NCBI RefSeq assembly: GCF_035593345.1 | Contig: NZ_CP141606.1 | Span: 3,472,001-3,536,000 of the forward strand | Source of the DNA: Lelliottia sp. JS-SCA-14 | Lineage (GTDB): Bacteria > Pseudomonadota > Gammaproteobacteria > Enterobacterales > Enterobacteriaceae | Direction of reading: 5' to 3' | DNA: 64,000 bases | Shown: positions 20,308 through 30,131 of the stretch, piece by piece | Layout of the letters: every line of letters starts with the position of its first letter | Numbering within the stretch: the first letter of the stretch is position 1 | Translations under genes and position numbers: made by a program | The notes under the pieces: model-generated | Seen by the model: the letters and a program-made list of their open reading frames with translations, nothing else | Told to the model about the DNA's origin: nothing | Databases searched by the model: none

Positions 20308-21852
20308 ATGAAACGAGCCGTGAACGCCCTACAAAATTTCGGAAAATCATTGTACGGACCGGTACTTATCTTACCGATTGTCGGGCTGTTTATCGCCTTC
20401 GGCAACGTATTGGGTAACGGTAATCTTGCCGAGTATGTGCCGTTTCTCGGCCATCCTCTGATTCAACACACAGGGCAGCTGATTGCTAAATCGGCGGTCT
20501 CGGTGCTGGTTAACCTTGCTCTCGTCTTTGCAGTCGGCATTCCCATTGGTCTCGCCACGCGTGACAAAGGTTACGCGGCGCTGATCGGCCTGGTGACTTT
20601 TGTGGTGTTTATCAATGCCATGAATGTGACGCTCCAGCTGCAAGGGCATCTGGCCCCCGCCGATCAGATGAAAGCTGCCGGGCAGAGCATGGTGTTAGGC
20701 GTCCAGGTGCTGGAGATGGGCGTGTTCGCCGGGATCCTCACCGGTGCTCTGTCGGGATACCTGTACAACAAATACTCCGGCGTACAGTTTAACGGCGCGA
20801 TGGCGATCTACTCCGGGCACTGCTTCGTGGCAATAGTGATGCTGCCGGTGTCGATGATCCTCGGCGTGGTGATGAGCGAGCTGTGGCCTTTTGCCCAGCA
20901 CGGGATCAGCGCCATGGCTCTTGCGATAAAAGGGTCTGGTCCTTTTGGCGTCGCGATTTACGGTTTCCTGGAGCGCATTCTGGTGCCAACCGGTCTGCAT
21001 CACCTGGTTTATACGCCGTTCCTGTATACGGAGCTGGGCGGAACGCAGGAGGTGTGCGGCACCGTCTATCAGGGCGCGCGGAATATCTACTTCGCCGAAA
21101 TGGCCTGCCCGGAAGTGAAACAGCTCAGCAGCACGGTGGTATGGGATGCGCGCGGGATCAGCAAGATGTTCGGCCTGCCCGCCGCGGCGCTGGCGATGTA
21201 TGTGACCGCGCGGCCAGAGCGTAAAGCGCTGGCGAAAGCCATTCTGATCCCGGCGGCGCTGACCTCGCTGCTGGTCGGCGTGACTGAGCCGCTGGAGTTC
21301 TCTTTCCTCTTCGTCGCCCCGCTGCTGTTTGTGGTTCACGCGGTGCTGACCGGTCTCGGCATGATGCTGTTCTACCTGTTTGGCGTCCACGCCATCGGCG
21401 CCAACGGCATTATCGATTTCATTCTCTACAACCTGCCGCTGGGCACGGAGAAGTCCAACTGGCCGATGTACATAGTGGTCGGGATGCTCATGTTCGCCCT
21501 CTACTTCATCGTGTTCCGCTTCCTGATCCTGCGCTTCAACATGAAAACACCGGGCCGTGAGGATGACGAACAGGAAACCCGCCTGTACAGCAAGCAAGAG
21601 TATCAGGCGAAGGGCAGCAACGACGGGCTGGGTGAGTCCATCGTGGTCGGTCTCGGCGGTCGAGCAAATATTGAAGTGGTGGATAACTGCTACACCCGAC
21701 TGCGCGTCACCGTCAAAGATGTCGACATTATCGACGAGTCACGCCTCAAGGCGACGGGCGCGAAAGGCATTATCAAGCAAGGTAACAACGTTCAGGTGGT
21801 CTACGGGCTGCACGTCAAAAAAATGCGAGAAGCTGTTGAGACGTTTCTCTGA
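20308..21852 (+). CDS. Alpha-glucoside-type PTS permease EIICB
   Basis: Membrane permease of the phosphotransferase system, importing and phosphorylating a glucoside. The 514-residue protein begins with the polytopic EIIC domain (residues about 1-420; glucose/glucoside family, GPFGVAIYGFLERILVPTGL HH and GVTEPLEFSFLF). A linker and an EIIB domain follow, with the phosphorylatable Cys at residue 461 in VVDNCYTRLRV. There is no EIIA domain, so phosphate should come from the Crr protein encoded elsewhere. The ATG at 20308 has the expected MKRAVNALQNFGKSL start; a GTG at 20281 was rejected. It is 11 bases upstream of a GH4 6-phospho-alpha-glucosidase, which resembles the aglA-aglB arrangement of Klebsiella. 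The substrate is probably maltose- or sucrose-isomer-like alpha-glucosides. Confidence 0.88.
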   Translation: MKRAVNALQNFGKSLYGPVLILPIVGLFIAFGNVLGNGNLAEYVPFLGHPLIQHTGQLIAKSAVSVLVNLALVFAVGIPIGLATRDKGYAALIGLVTFVVFINAMNVTLQLQGHLAPADQMKAAGQSMVLGVQVLEMGVFAGILTGALSGYLYNKYSGVQFNGAMAIYSGHCFVAIVMLPVSMILGVVMSELWPFAQHGISAMALAIKGSGPFGVAIYGFLERILVPTGLHHLVYTPFLYTELGGTQEVCGTVYQGARNIYFAEMACPEVKQLSSTVVWDARGISKMFGLPAAALAMYVTARPERKALAKAILIPAALTSLLVGVTEPLEFSFLFVAPLLFVVHAVLTGLGMMLFYLFGVHAIGANGIIDFILYNLPLGTEKSNWPMYIVVGMLMFALYFIVFRFLILRFNMKTPGREDDEQETRLYSKQEYQAKGSNDGLGESIVVGLGGRANIEVVDNCYTRLRVTVKDVDIIDESRLKATGAKGIIKQGNNVQVVYGLHVKKMREAVETFL

Positions 21853-21863
21853 AGGAGCCAAAC

Positions 21864-23231
21864 ATGTTTAAACCTCCCTTTATTCTCTCCATTGCCGGTG
21901 GCGGCAGCACCTACACGCCGGGCATTGTGAAAAGCCTGATGGTCCAGCTGCAGGATTTCCCGCTGGCGGAAATTCGCCTGTACGACATCGACGCCGCGCG
22001 CCAGGACACCATTGCGCCAGTGGTCGAAAAAGTGATTCGCGACCACAGTCAGAGCATCAAATTTACCGTTACCCACGACCCGGAAGTGGCGTTCAGCGGG
22101 GCACACTTTGTCTTCGCTCAGATGCGCGTCGGGCAGTACAAAATGCGCGAGCAGGATGAGAAGATCCCCCTGCGCCACGGCGTGGTCGGTCAGGAGACCT
22201 GCGGCCCCGGCGGGCTGGCCTATGGTCTGCGCACCATTTTACCGATGGTGGAGCTGATCGATCTGGTGGAGCGTTACGCTCACGAAAAAGCCTGGATCGT
22301 GAACTACTCCAACCCGGCGGCGATTGTGGCGGAAGGCGTGCGCCGCCTGCGTCCCAACGCCCGCGTACTGAACATCTGCGATATGCCGGTGGCGGCGATG
22401 CGAAATATGGGCGCGATTCTGGGTGTGGATCGTCACAAGCTTGAAGTCGACTATTTTGGCCTGAACCACTTTGGCTGGTTTACCCGCGTGCTGGTGGACG
22501 GCGTCGACAGATTGCCGGAGCTGCGCCGCCACATCGCGAAATACGGCCTGCTGACGGAAGACGCCGCCAAAACCGACCCGCAGCACTCGGACCCGTCGTG
22601 GGTAAAAACCTGGCGCAACATTAAGCCGATCATGGATAACTTCCCGGAATACCTGCCGAACCCGTATCTGCAGTATTACCTGATGCCAAACCAGATTGTT
22701 GAGCATCAGAACCCGGACTACACCCGCGCCAACGAAGTGATGAACGGACGCGAGAAAAAGCTGTTCGCGGCGGCGGAAGAGTACAAACGTACCGGCATTC
22801 TCTCTGACGCTTTCCACGTCGGCGTGCACGGCGAGTTTATTGTCGATGTGGCGCGTTCGCTGGCGTTCAACCTGCGCCAGCGCCATCTGGTGATGGTCGA
22901 AAACCGTGGGGCGATCACCAACCTGCCGTACGACGCGGTGGTGGAAGTCCCGGCATATATCACCTCCGAAGGGCCAGAGCCGATTCGCGTGGGCCAGGTT
23001 CCGCTGTTCCATCAGACGCTGCTCCAGCAGCAGCTCGCCTCTGAGCAACTGCTGGTGGAAGCGACCATCGAAGGCAGCTACGAAAAAGCGTTGCAGGCAT
23101 TTACCCTGAACCGCACCGTGCCGACGATGGAGCACGCGAAAGCCATTCTCGATGAGATGATCGAGGCCAACCGCGACTACTGGCCTGCGCTGCAAAAAGC
23201 GTGGCAGGACGGCGAAGCGGTGAAAAAATAA
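21864..23231 (+). CDS. 6-phospho-alpha-glucosidase, family GH4
   Basis: Hydrolyses the phosphorylated disaccharide delivered by the upstream PTS to glucose 6-phosphate and a sugar. The 455-residue GH4 enzyme shows the NAD-binding start SIAGGGSTYTPGIV. The NYSNPAA motif and NICDMP, with Cys172 as likely Mn2+ ligand, are also present. In GH4 the CDMP form marks 6-phospho-alpha-glucosidases whereas CNVP marks beta enzymes, which supports alpha specificity. The family uses NAD+ and a divalent metal and works by redox-elimination. It resembles Klebsiella AglB and E. coli GlvG. It ends 30 bases before a strong terminator. Confidence 0.88.
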   Translation: MFKPPFILSIAGGGSTYTPGIVKSLMVQLQDFPLAEIRLYDIDAARQDTIAPVVEKVIRDHSQSIKFTVTHDPEVAFSGAHFVFAQMRVGQYKMREQDEKIPLRHGVVGQETCGPGGLAYGLRTILPMVELIDLVERYAHEKAWIVNYSNPAAIVAEGVRRLRPNARVLNICDMPVAAMRNMGAILGVDRHKLEVDYFGLNHFGWFTRVLVDGVDRLPELRRHIAKYGLLTEDAAKTDPQHSDPSWVKTWRNIKPIMDNFPEYLPNPYLQYYLMPNQIVEHQNPDYTRANEVMNGREKKLFAAAEEYKRTGILSDAFHVGVHGEFIVDVARSLAFNLRQRHLVMVENRGAITNLPYDAVVEVPAYITSEGPEPIRVGQVPLFHQTLLQQQLASEQLLVEATIEGSYEKALQAFTLNRTVPTMEHAKAILDEMIEANRDYWPALQKAWQDGEAVKK

Positions 23232-23261
23232 GGGCTTGCTCGCGAGTTGAACGTGGTGTGC

Positions 23262-23298
23262 TTGTCGGTGTCAGATAAAACACCGACAATCCTTTTTT
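23262..23298 (+). terminator. Terminator of the alpha-glucoside operon
   Basis: Perfect 10-bp stem TTGTCGGTGT / ACACCGACAA with an 8-base loop, followed by TCCTTTTTT. It ends just upstream of the sseA Shine-Dalgarno and so separates sseA from the PTS operon. Confidence 0.88.
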
Positions 23299-23319
23299 AA
23301 GGAAAAAATGGAGGCACCC

Positions 23320-24165
23320 ATGTCCACCTCATATTTTGTCGCAGCCGACTGGCTTATCGAACACAGCGACGATCCGGAAGTGCAAATCCTCGATGCGCGC
23401 ATGGCCCCGCCAGGGCAAGAGCATCGCGACGTTCCCGCGGAGTACCGCGCCGGACATCTTCCGGGCGCGGTCTTTTTTGATATCGAAGCCCTCTCCGACC
23501 ACACCTCTCCCCTGCCCCACATGCTGCCGCGCCCGGAAGCTTTTGCCGTGGCAATGCGCGAGCTGGGCATCAGCCGCGATAAACACCTGGTGGTGTACGA
23601 CGAGGGCAATCTGTTCTCCGCCCCGCGCGCGTGGTGGATGCTGAAAACCTTCGGCGTCGAGAATGTGTCGATTCTGGCCGGTGGACTGGCGGGCTGGCAG
23701 CGCGACGAGTTGCCGCTCCAGCAGGGTGATGTTTCGCTTGCGGAAGGTGATTTTGACGCCACGCTTGACGCGAGCGTAGTGAAACGGCTGACTGACGTCC
23801 TGCTTGCCAGCCACGAGAACACGGCGCAAATCATCGATGCCCGCCCGGCTCCGCGCTTTAATGCTCAGGCAGACGAACCGCGTCCCGGCCTGAAACGCGG
23901 CCATATTCCCGGCGCGCTCAACGTGCCGTGGGGCGATCTGGTATTTGAAGGCGAGCTGAAAACCACCGACGAACTGAGCGAGATTTTTGAGCGTCAGGGT
24001 GTGGATTTGCACAAACCGGTGATTGCCAGTTGCGGCTCCGGCGTCACGGCCTGCGTGGTGATTCTGGCGCTGGCAACGCTCGGCGTGACCGACGTGACGC
24101 TGTACGACGGGGCGTGGAGCGAATGGGGTGCGCGGGACGATCTGCCGATCGAACCCGCTCAATAA
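23320..24165 (+). CDS. sseA: 3-mercaptopyruvate sulfurtransferase
   Basis: Transfers sulfur from 3-mercaptopyruvate to thiol acceptors or cyanide. The 281-residue protein has two rhodanese domains. The second carries the catalytic Cys238 in CGSGVTA, the signature loop of mercaptopyruvate sulfurtransferases as opposed to CRKGVTA thiosulfate enzymes. Two in-frame starts exist. ATG 23308 has AAGGA before it. ATG 23320 has GGAGG 5 bases upstream and gives the E. coli-like MSTS start, so it was preferred. The stop codon overlaps the ATG of the RpiR regulator gene by one base (TAATG), so the two are probably translated together. Confidence 0.95.
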   Translation: MSTSYFVAADWLIEHSDDPEVQILDARMAPPGQEHRDVPAEYRAGHLPGAVFFDIEALSDHTSPLPHMLPRPEAFAVAMRELGISRDKHLVVYDEGNLFSAPRAWWMLKTFGVENVSILAGGLAGWQRDELPLQQGDVSLAEGDFDATLDASVVKRLTDVLLASHENTAQIIDARPAPRFNAQADEPRPGLKRGHIPGALNVPWGDLVFEGELKTTDELSEIFERQGVDLHKPVIASCGSGVTACVVILALATLGVTDVTLYDGAWSEWGARDDLPIEPAQ

Positions 24166-24935
24166 TGGATAACCGACTGGCAACGCTGCTGACGCGCGGG
24201 GAGTCTCTGACCCGCGCGGAATATCGCGTCCTGGCCCATCTCACGGAGCATCCGCTGCTGGTGGGCAATATCACGGTGCGCGAGCTGGCGCAGGCGACCT
24301 TCGTCTCAACAGCGACCATCATGCGTCTGTGCCAGAAGCTGGGGTTTAGCGGCTTTAGCGAGTTCATCTGGCACTGCAAACAGTTACTCACCGATACGCC
24401 GCACATTGCGAGCGAGGCTCAGGATTTACCGCACCTGCCCGCCCTGTTCAGCCAGTTTATCGCCAACTATCAGCAGACCTTTCAGTGGGTGACGGAAGAG
24501 AAGCGCCGTCATTTTGCGACGCTGCTGCGCGAGAAAGAGAGTTTCTTCCTGTACGGTGCCGGGTTTTCCTATCTCTTCGCCGAGTACCTGACCAAAAAGC
24601 TGCAGGTGCTGGGCAAAACGGCGTTTATTTCCGGACCGGGCGACAGCCGGAATATCTTTCTCAGTAACGCCGCGCGCTATCAGGTGTTTATCGCGGTGTC
24701 GCGCAGCGGCGAGACGGAGCAGGTGCTGGATAAAGCGCGGATCGCCAAAAACGTCGGCATGACGGTGATCGCCTTTACCCGCGCGTCAGCGAATACCCTG
24801 GCCGGGATGGCGGATTTGCATTTTGCGCTGTATGACGAAGCGGTGCATTTCGCCGCCGAAGCCGCAGGGGTGACGTCGTTTGAATCGAATCTGGTGCTGC
24901 TGATGGATTTGCTGTTGCTGGAAGCGACGGGGTGA
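24165..24935 (+). CDS. MurR/RpiR family transcriptional regulator
   Basis: A 256-residue regulator with an N-terminal RpiR helix-turn-helix (about residues 20-75: TVRELAQATFVSTATIMRLCQ) and a C-terminal SIS domain (about 100-245: FFLYGAGFSYLFAEYLTKKL, AVSRSGETEQVL). SIS domains bind phosphosugars. It shares one base with the sseA stop codon. It is likely the regulator of the alpha-glucoside PTS operon two genes upstream, sensing the phosphorylated substrate or glucose 6-phosphate; that link is inference from position and family. E. coli K-12 has no gene here. The end of the gene carries a hairpin at its stop codon. Confidence 0.88.
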   Translation: MDNRLATLLTRGESLTRAEYRVLAHLTEHPLLVGNITVRELAQATFVSTATIMRLCQKLGFSGFSEFIWHCKQLLTDTPHIASEAQDLPHLPALFSQFIANYQQTFQWVTEEKRRHFATLLREKESFFLYGAGFSYLFAEYLTKKLQVLGKTAFISGPGDSRNIFLSNAARYQVFIAVSRSGETEQVLDKARIAKNVGMTVIAFTRASANTLAGMADLHFALYDEAVHFAAEAAGVTSFESNLVLLMDLLLLEATG

Positions 24936-24946
24936 GTGCTCACCCC
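24929..24946. terminator. Hairpin between convergent rpiR-type gene and sseB
   Basis: GGGGTGA / TCACCCC with a 4-base loop spans the regulator's stop codon, 8 bases before the end of sseB. It is GC-rich but lacks a T-run, so termination is only probable. Confidence 0.45.
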
Positions 24947-24953
24947 GACCGCT

Positions 24954-25730
24954 TTAGATAATGCGGGTAGTTTTCAGATCGCGCAGGAAGCCGCCCCAGC
25001 GACGTTCGTAGAACGGCGTGATGTGCTCGGTAATAAAGTGGCTGATGCCCTTCTCACCTTTCACGACCTGACAGATATCAATCGGCTCGTCACCCGGCAG
25101 GGTGTCGGTGGCCACGCTGCCTGCCGCCTGAATGATCTCTTCGATGTCGCCGTCCGCTTCAATGCCGATCAGCAGAACGGGCTGTTCTTCGGCGCTCTCT
25201 TTGATCGAGCAGAGAAACGCGCGCTTCACCGGCTTGATGGTTTTAAACAGCGTGGTCAGGGAGTCGATCATCTGCGCCGGGGGTTCGGCCACTTCGGAGA
25301 GCAGCAGCGTTTCGCCGCCTTCCAGCACTTCCTGCGTGCTCAGCGGGTTGCCCTCTTCACCAATCAGATGGCTGATTTCGCGCGGGGTGAACTCTTTCCC
25401 GGTCGGGAGTTTGGCGTTGAGGAACAGGGTTTCGCCGAGCGTCATTTCAAACAGCGTACGCACCGGCATGACCACGAACGCCTGCTCGTCTTCGACCGCC
25501 TGCTGCAGGGCTTCCAGCGAGGTGAAGAACGGGATGACGGAAGTGCCGTCGTCTTTCTCCCAGTGCAGCAGATCCAGCGCGCTGTCTTCGACAACCTGCT
25601 CGCCTTCCGCCGCGGTTCCCGGCACCCAGACGGTAGATTCCAGCAGGGTGCGGAAAAATGCCGGACGGTGGGCGGGTTCAGTCGCCGCCTGCTCCAGCAA
25701 AGTTTCTAATTCGTTTTTGGTTTCGGACAT
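24954..25730 (-). CDS. sseB: SseB family protein
   Basis: A 258-residue protein nearly identical to E. coli SseB (start MSETKNELE, end FYERRWGGFLRDLKTTRII). It has an N-terminal SseB domain (HRPAFFRTLLESTVWVPG, then a repeated xALQQAVEDEQAFVVMPVRTLFEM stretch) and the SseB C-terminal domain after residue 145 (PAQMIDSLTTLFKTIKPVKRAF). E. coli SseB was named as an enhancer of serine sensitivity; its molecular role is unknown. It is acidic and presumably cytosolic. It follows pepB on the same strand, with a BIME between them. Confidence 0.93.
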   Translation of the reverse strand: MSETKNELETLLEQAATEPAHRPAFFRTLLESTVWVPGTAAEGEQVVEDSALDLLHWEKDDGTSVIPFFTSLEALQQAVEDEQAFVVMPVRTLFEMTLGETLFLNAKLPTGKEFTPREISHLIGEEGNPLSTQEVLEGGETLLLSEVAEPPAQMIDSLTTLFKTIKPVKRAFLCSIKESAEEQPVLLIGIEADGDIEEIIQAAGSVATDTLPGDEPIDICQVVKGEKGISHFITEHITPFYERRWGGFLRDLKTTRII

Positions 25731-25747
25731 AGTTTCGTTACGTTTAT

Positions 25748-25817
25748 CGCCCGGCGGCGCTGCGCTTGCACGGGCCTACGGGTTTTGTAGGCCGGGTAAG
25801 CGCAGCGCCCCCCGGCA
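25748..25817. repeat. REP pair (BIME) between pepB and sseB
   Basis: Inverted REP units at 25748-25779 and 25787-25817 (core TAGGCCGGGTAAGCGCAGCG) flank the short sequence GGTTTTG. The two arms can pair into one long hairpin. Confidence 0.85.
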
Positions 25818-25826
25818 TTAAGCCAA

Positions 25827-27113
25827 TTACTCAGCCGTCAACAGATTCGCAATAGTACGCACACCCAGACCGGTGGCGCCCGCAGACCACTGCTCGACGC
25901 CCGCTTTACGGTAGGTCGCGGAACAGTCGATGTGCAGCCAGCCTTCGCGATAGTTTTCAACGAAGTGGGACAGGAAACCTGCCGCGGTGCTTGCGCCTGC
26001 CGGGTAGGCTGCGCTGGCGGTGTTGTTCAGCTCGGCAAAGTTAGACGGCAGCTGGCTGCGGTGGAATTCCGCCAGCGGCAGACGCCAGAACGGTTCGTTC
26101 TCAGCGGCGGCACTCGCCAGCAGACGCGCGGCCAGTTTGTCGTCGAAGCTGAACAGGGCGTGATAGTCGTTGCCAAGGGCGGTTTTCGCCGCACCCGTCA
26201 GGGTCGCCATGTCGATGATCAGCTCTGGTTTCTGCGCGGAGGCGTCAATCAGGCCATCGGCCAGCACCAGACGGCCTTCGGCGTCGGTGTTCATCACTTC
26301 AACGTTTTTACCGTTGCGATAGCGAATGATATCGCCCAGCTTGAACGCGTTACCGCTCACCATGTTGTCGGCGCAGCACAGGTAGAGTTTCACGCGCTTG
26401 TTCAGACCACGGGTGATAGCAAACGCCAGCGCGCCGGTGATGGTCGCCGCGCCGCCCATGTCAGATTTCATGGAGTCCATGAAGGCGCTCTGCTTCAGGC
26501 TGTAACCGCCGGTATCAAAGGTGATACCTTTCCCGACCAGGCACGCAAAGACCGGAGCCTGTTTGTCGCCGGTTGGGTTGTAATCCAGCGCCAGCAGGAC
26601 CGGTGGACGCTCAGAGCCGCGACCCACGGTGTGAATACCCATGTAATTCTGCTCACGCAGATCTTCACCTTTGGTGATGCGATACGACATTTTGTCGCCT
26701 GCGGCTTTGCAGAGCAGATCGACCGCGCGCTGCGCCAGCTGCTCAGGACCGAGCTCTTCCGCCGGGGCGTTGATGGTGTCACGCACCCAGTCGATGATGG
26801 TCAGACGGTTTTCCAGCTCTTTCTGCGCGGCTTCATCGAGGTTTGCCCACTCGACTTTACGGGTGCCTTTCGGGCCTTTGTAGCCCGCCCAAAACGCCCA
26901 GCTGCGATCCGTGTCCCAGCCAACTCCAGCCAGCGTGACGTGCTTGATGCCCAGACCGTCAATTTTACGCGCGGCGCGCTGGATCAGGCCCAAGTCATCG
27001 GAATCGTTCAGGTGCAGGGTAATGCCGTCATTATTAATGCTGTAGGTGGCTTTGTCGCCCCAGCGTGCGTCCGCAGGCTGTGTAGAGAGCGTAATTTTCA
27101 TCGCTTCGGTCAT
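25827..27113 (-). CDS. pepB: Peptidase B (M17 leucyl aminopeptidase family)
   Basis: Cytosolic metal-dependent aminopeptidase, active on Cys-Gly and other small peptides in its family. The 428-residue protein shows the M17 active-site signature [14 protein letters not shown], the metal ligands around [15 protein letters not shown], and SDMGGAA. A longer in-frame start at 27134 would add MLIRKNK; the conserved start [19 protein letters not shown] at 27113 was chosen. It follows the isc operon in the same direction, separated by a weak hairpin. Confidence 0.96.
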   Translation of the reverse strand: MTEAMKITLSTQPADARWGDKATYSINNDGITLHLNDSDDLGLIQRAARKIDGLGIKHVTLAGVGWDTDRSWAFWAGYKGPKGTRKVEWANLDEAAQKELENRLTIIDWVRDTINAPAEELGPEQLAQRAVDLLCKAAGDKMSYRITKGEDLREQNYMGIHTVGRGSERPPVLLALDYNPTGDKQAPVFACLVGKGITFDTGGYSLKQSAFMDSMKSDMGGAATITGALAFAITRGLNKRVKLYLCCADNMVSGNAFKLGDIIRYRNGKNVEVMNTDAEGRLVLADGLIDASAQKPELIIDMATLTGAAKTALGNDYHALFSFDDKLAARLLASAAAENEPFWRLPLAEFHRSQLPSNFAELNNTASAAYPAGASTAAGFLSHFVENYREGWLHIDCSATYRKAGVEQWSAGATGLGVRTIANLLTAE

Positions 27114-27139
27114 TTTATTTTTCCTTATTAGCAACTAGC

Positions 27140-27166
27140 AAACGGGCCGCCAGAGGCAGCCCGTTT
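27140..27166 (-). terminator. Hairpin at the end of the isc operon
   Basis: AAACGGGC and GCCCGTTT arms with an 11-base centre form a stem-loop between iscX and pepB on the minus strand. Only a weak T-tract follows, so read-through into pepB is likely. Confidence 0.55.
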
Positions 27167-27172
27167 CATTTT

Positions 27173-27373
27173 CTACTCTGCTTCATCTAACCAGACTAAC
27201 AGAATCGCCTCCAGAATTTTTTCATTGGATGCGCTGGGATCGTCGTCAAAATCTTCCAGGTCGCAGATCCACTGATGCATATCGGTGAATCGTACGGTCT
27301 TCGGATCGAGATCCGGGTTGGCGTCGTATAGCGCCTCGCCGATTTCGCGGCTGTCGGTCCACTTCAGTCCCAT
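27173..27373 (-). CDS. iscX: Fe-S assembly protein IscX
   Basis: A 66-residue acidic protein of the isc operon that binds IscS and iron and modulates cysteine desulfurase activity. The sequence [20 protein letters not shown] then [14 protein letters not shown] matches E. coli IscX (YfhJ). It begins 11 bases after fdx, so it is the last gene of the operon. Confidence 0.95.
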   Translation of the reverse strand: MGLKWTDSREIGEALYDANPDLDPKTVRFTDMHQWICDLEDFDDDPSASNEKILEAILLVWLDEAE

Positions 27374-27384
27374 ACTACCCCCTG

Positions 27385-27720
27385 TTAGTGCTCGCGCGCA
27401 TGGTTGATAGTGTAACGCGGGATTTCGACCACCAGGTCTTCATCGGTGACGCGCGCCTGGCAGCTTAAACGGCTGTCTGGCTCCAGACCCCATGCTTTAT
27501 CCAGCATGTCGTCTTCGTCTTCGGTGCTTTCCGCGAGGGAGTCGAAACCTTCACGCACGATGCAGTGGCAGGTGGTGCAGGCACAGGATTTTTCACAGGC
27601 GTGTTCCACTTCGATACCGCCCCGCAGGGCAACGTCGAGGATGGTTTCGCCGGTCTCAGCTTCCAGAACTGCGCCATCCGGACAGAGGTCCGCATGAGGC
27701 AGAAAAACAATCTTTGGCAT
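27385..27720 (-). CDS. fdx: 2Fe-2S ferredoxin of the Isc system
   Basis: Adrenodoxin-type ferredoxin that supplies electrons for Fe-S cluster assembly. The 111-residue protein shows the four cluster Cys: three in [12 protein letters not shown] (about residues 42-51) and one in LSCQARV (about 87). It starts one base after the hscA stop. Confidence 0.96.
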   Translation of the reverse strand: MPKIVFLPHADLCPDGAVLEAETGETILDVALRGGIEVEHACEKSCACTTCHCIVREGFDSLAESTEDEDDMLDKAWGLEPDSRLSCQARVTDEDLVVEIPRYTINHAREH

Positions 27721-27721
27721 A

Positions 27722-29572
27722 TTAAACCTCGTCCACGGACTGGCCTTTCAGCGCGGTACGGACAGACTGGTCCATACGGCGTGCGGCGAAATCCTGGGTT
27801 TGCTTATCAACGTTTTTAATCGCTTGTTCTATTGCGTCAGCGTCATCGCCTTCGGCCACCGCGCGTAACTGCGCAACGGCGTCGTCAATTACCTGGCGCT
27901 CTGCGGCGCTTAGCAGCGCGGCATCAGCAGTGAGTGCGCCTTCCAGACTTTCCAGCACGCGCGCGGCTTCGACTTTCTGCTCCGCCAGCATACGTGCCTT
28001 CACATCCTGTTCGGCATAGCTCATTGAATCCTGAATCATGGAGGCGATTTCGCCATCGGTCAGACCGTAGGACGGTTTCACCTGGATGGAAGACTCCACG
28101 CCGGTAGATTTTTCCATCGCCGTAACGCTCAGCAGGCCGTCCGCATCCACCTGGAAGGTGACGCGAATATGCGCCCCGCCCGCCGGCAGCGCCGGGATAC
28201 CGCGCAGCGCGAAACGCGCCAGCGAGCGGCAGTCCTGAACCAGCTCGCGCTCGCCCTGCATCACGTGGATGGACATCGCCGTCTGACCGTCTTTGAAAGT
28301 GGTGAACTCCTGCGCGCGGGCCACCGGAATGGTGGTGTTACGCGGGATCACTTTCTCGACCAGGCCGCCCATGGTTTCCAGCCCTAAGGAGAGCGGAATC
28401 ACATCGAGCAGCAGCATTTCGCTGTCCGGCTTATTGCCGACCAGAATGTCCGCCTGAATCGCGGCGCCAATCGCCACCACTTTATCCGGGTCGATGGAGG
28501 TGAGCGGCGTGCGGCCAAAGAATTCACCGACGCGTTCGCGCACCAATGGCACACGGGTTGAACCACCGACCATCACCACTTCCAGCACTTCGCTGGCTTC
28601 GACGTTAGCGTCTTTCAGCGCGCGACGGCAGGCCAGCAGGGTACGTTTTACCAACGCGGCAATCAGTTCGTTGAACTGCTCGCAGGTGATTTCCCCGCTC
28701 CAGCCCGCCACGTTAACGGTGACAGACTGCGCGTCGCTGAGCGCGATTTTGGCGTCGATAGCGGCGTCGAGCAGCTCGCGCTGCACGCGGACGTCGCTGC
28801 GATCGGCAATGCCCGCCTGTTCGCGAATGTAATCCGCCAGCAGATGGTCGAAGTCGTCGCCGCCGAGGGCAGAATCGCCGCCGGTTGCCAGCACTTCGAA
28901 TACGCCACGGCTGAGGCGCAGAATCGAGATATCAAAGGTGCCGCCACCGAGATCGTAAACGGCAATCACCCCTTCCTGACCGGAGTCGAGGCCGTAGGCA
29001 ATCGCCGCGGCGGTCGGTTCGTTGAGCAGGCGCAGCACATGCAGCCCAGCCAGACGCGCGGCGTCTTTGGTGCCCTGACGCTGAGCGTCGTCAAAGTAGG
29101 CCGGAACGGTGATCACCACGCCGTCGAGTTCGCCTTCCAGCGTGGCGGTCGCACGGGCGGCCAGCGCTTTCAGAATGTCAGCGGAGATGCGAATCGGGTT
29201 GAGTAAACCGGCATCGGTTGCGATCATCGGCAGGCCATTTTCACTGGCCTGCAGCTGATACGGCAGGTGCGGGTAACGTGTCTGGATATCGACCAGCGAG
29301 CGGCCCATCATGCGTTTTACCGAGCTGATGGTATTGGCGGGGTCTTTCGCGGCATTGGCGCGCGCGTCGTATCCCACAGAGTGGCCATGCTGCTGGTAGT
29401 AAACCACGGAAGGCAGCAGGTGACGCCCTTCGGCGTCTGCCAGGGTTTCGGCCTGGCCGCTGCGCACGGTCGCGACGAGAGAATTGGTGGTACCTAAATC
29501 AATGCCCACCGCCAGACGACGCTGGTGCGGTGCGGCGCTCAGACCAGGCTCACTAATTTGTAATAAGGCCAT
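27722..29572 (-). CDS. hscA: Fe-S protein assembly chaperone HscA
   Basis: Specialised Hsp70 ATPase that, with HscB, drives cluster transfer from IscU by binding its LPPVK motif (that motif is visible in the IscU encoded here). The 616-residue protein has the nucleotide-binding domain with [28 protein letters not shown] and [13 protein letters not shown]. The substrate-binding beta domain ([12 protein letters not shown]) and helical lid follow. It lacks the EEVD-type tail of DnaK, as expected, although the last residues are VDEV. It is 15 bases after hscB. Confidence 0.97.
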   Translation of the reverse strand: MALLQISEPGLSAAPHQRRLAVGIDLGTTNSLVATVRSGQAETLADAEGRHLLPSVVYYQQHGHSVGYDARANAAKDPANTISSVKRMMGRSLVDIQTRYPHLPYQLQASENGLPMIATDAGLLNPIRISADILKALAARATATLEGELDGVVITVPAYFDDAQRQGTKDAARLAGLHVLRLLNEPTAAAIAYGLDSGQEGVIAVYDLGGGTFDISILRLSRGVFEVLATGGDSALGGDDFDHLLADYIREQAGIADRSDVRVQRELLDAAIDAKIALSDAQSVTVNVAGWSGEITCEQFNELIAALVKRTLLACRRALKDANVEASEVLEVVMVGGSTRVPLVRERVGEFFGRTPLTSIDPDKVVAIGAAIQADILVGNKPDSEMLLLDVIPLSLGLETMGGLVEKVIPRNTTIPVARAQEFTTFKDGQTAMSIHVMQGERELVQDCRSLARFALRGIPALPAGGAHIRVTFQVDADGLLSVTAMEKSTGVESSIQVKPSYGLTDGEIASMIQDSMSYAEQDVKARMLAEQKVEAARVLESLEGALTADAALLSAAERQVIDDAVAQLRAVAEGDDADAIEQAIKNVDKQTQDFAARRMDQSVRTALKGQSVDEV

Positions 29573-29587
29573 GTTAAGCTTCCAAAA

Positions 29588-30103
29588 TCAGAAATCGAGC
29601 AGCTTTTCTTCGAGTTGTTCAGCACTGCTTCGCAGTTTATCGAGAAAACGCAGCTTGCGTACAGTGTCCGCCGCTACGTCCCACGTCTCGTTATTCAGTT
29701 GTTCAACCATCTGCTGATGGCGGGTATCGAACATTGCTTTCACCCGTTTGATGAAGCTTTCAAGACGGACTTCGTCTTTCGCCTGTTCGATCTCATCCAG
29801 CTCTTCGCGAAGCTCCAGCTGTTCCATCAGGAAAGCCGTGTCGCGAACGGTGTGTTGCTCGCTCGCCAGATCAAAACCGTGGAGTGAAAGCAGATACTCT
29901 GCGCGCGCGAGCGGGCTGCGCAGGGTTTGCCACGCCTGGTTGATGGTGGCCGACTGCGAAACCGCAGCCAGTTGCTCCGCCGGTGACCCGCTGGCAAATT
30001 TATCCGGATGGAATTGACGTTGCAGATCCTGGAAACGAACCGTCAGGGCCTGGATGTCGATCGGGTACTGGGCGGGCAACCCAAAGAGGGTGAAGTAATC
30101 CAT
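29588..30103 (-). CDS. hscB: Fe-S assembly co-chaperone HscB
   Basis: J-domain co-chaperone that brings IscU to HscA and stimulates its ATPase. The 171-residue protein has an N-terminal J domain (residues 1-75) with the HPD motif in QFHPDKFAS and a C-terminal three-helix IscU-binding domain. An internal terminator-like hairpin lies between it and iscA, so it may have lower expression than iscSUA. Confidence 0.96.
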   Translation of the reverse strand: MDYFTLFGLPAQYPIDIQALTVRFQDLQRQFHPDKFASGSPAEQLAAVSQSATINQAWQTLRSPLARAEYLLSLHGFDLASEQHTVRDTAFLMEQLELREELDEIEQAKDEVRLESFIKRVKAMFDTRHQQMVEQLNNETWDVAADTVRKLRFLDKLRSSAEQLEEKLLDF

Positions 30104-30131
30104 AACAATCTCAGGGTTAGCCAGTTAGAAC

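Noticed and set aside
25932..27131. 399-codon plus-strand frame opposite pepB
   Set aside because: Antisense shadow of pepB; no start context or known domain.
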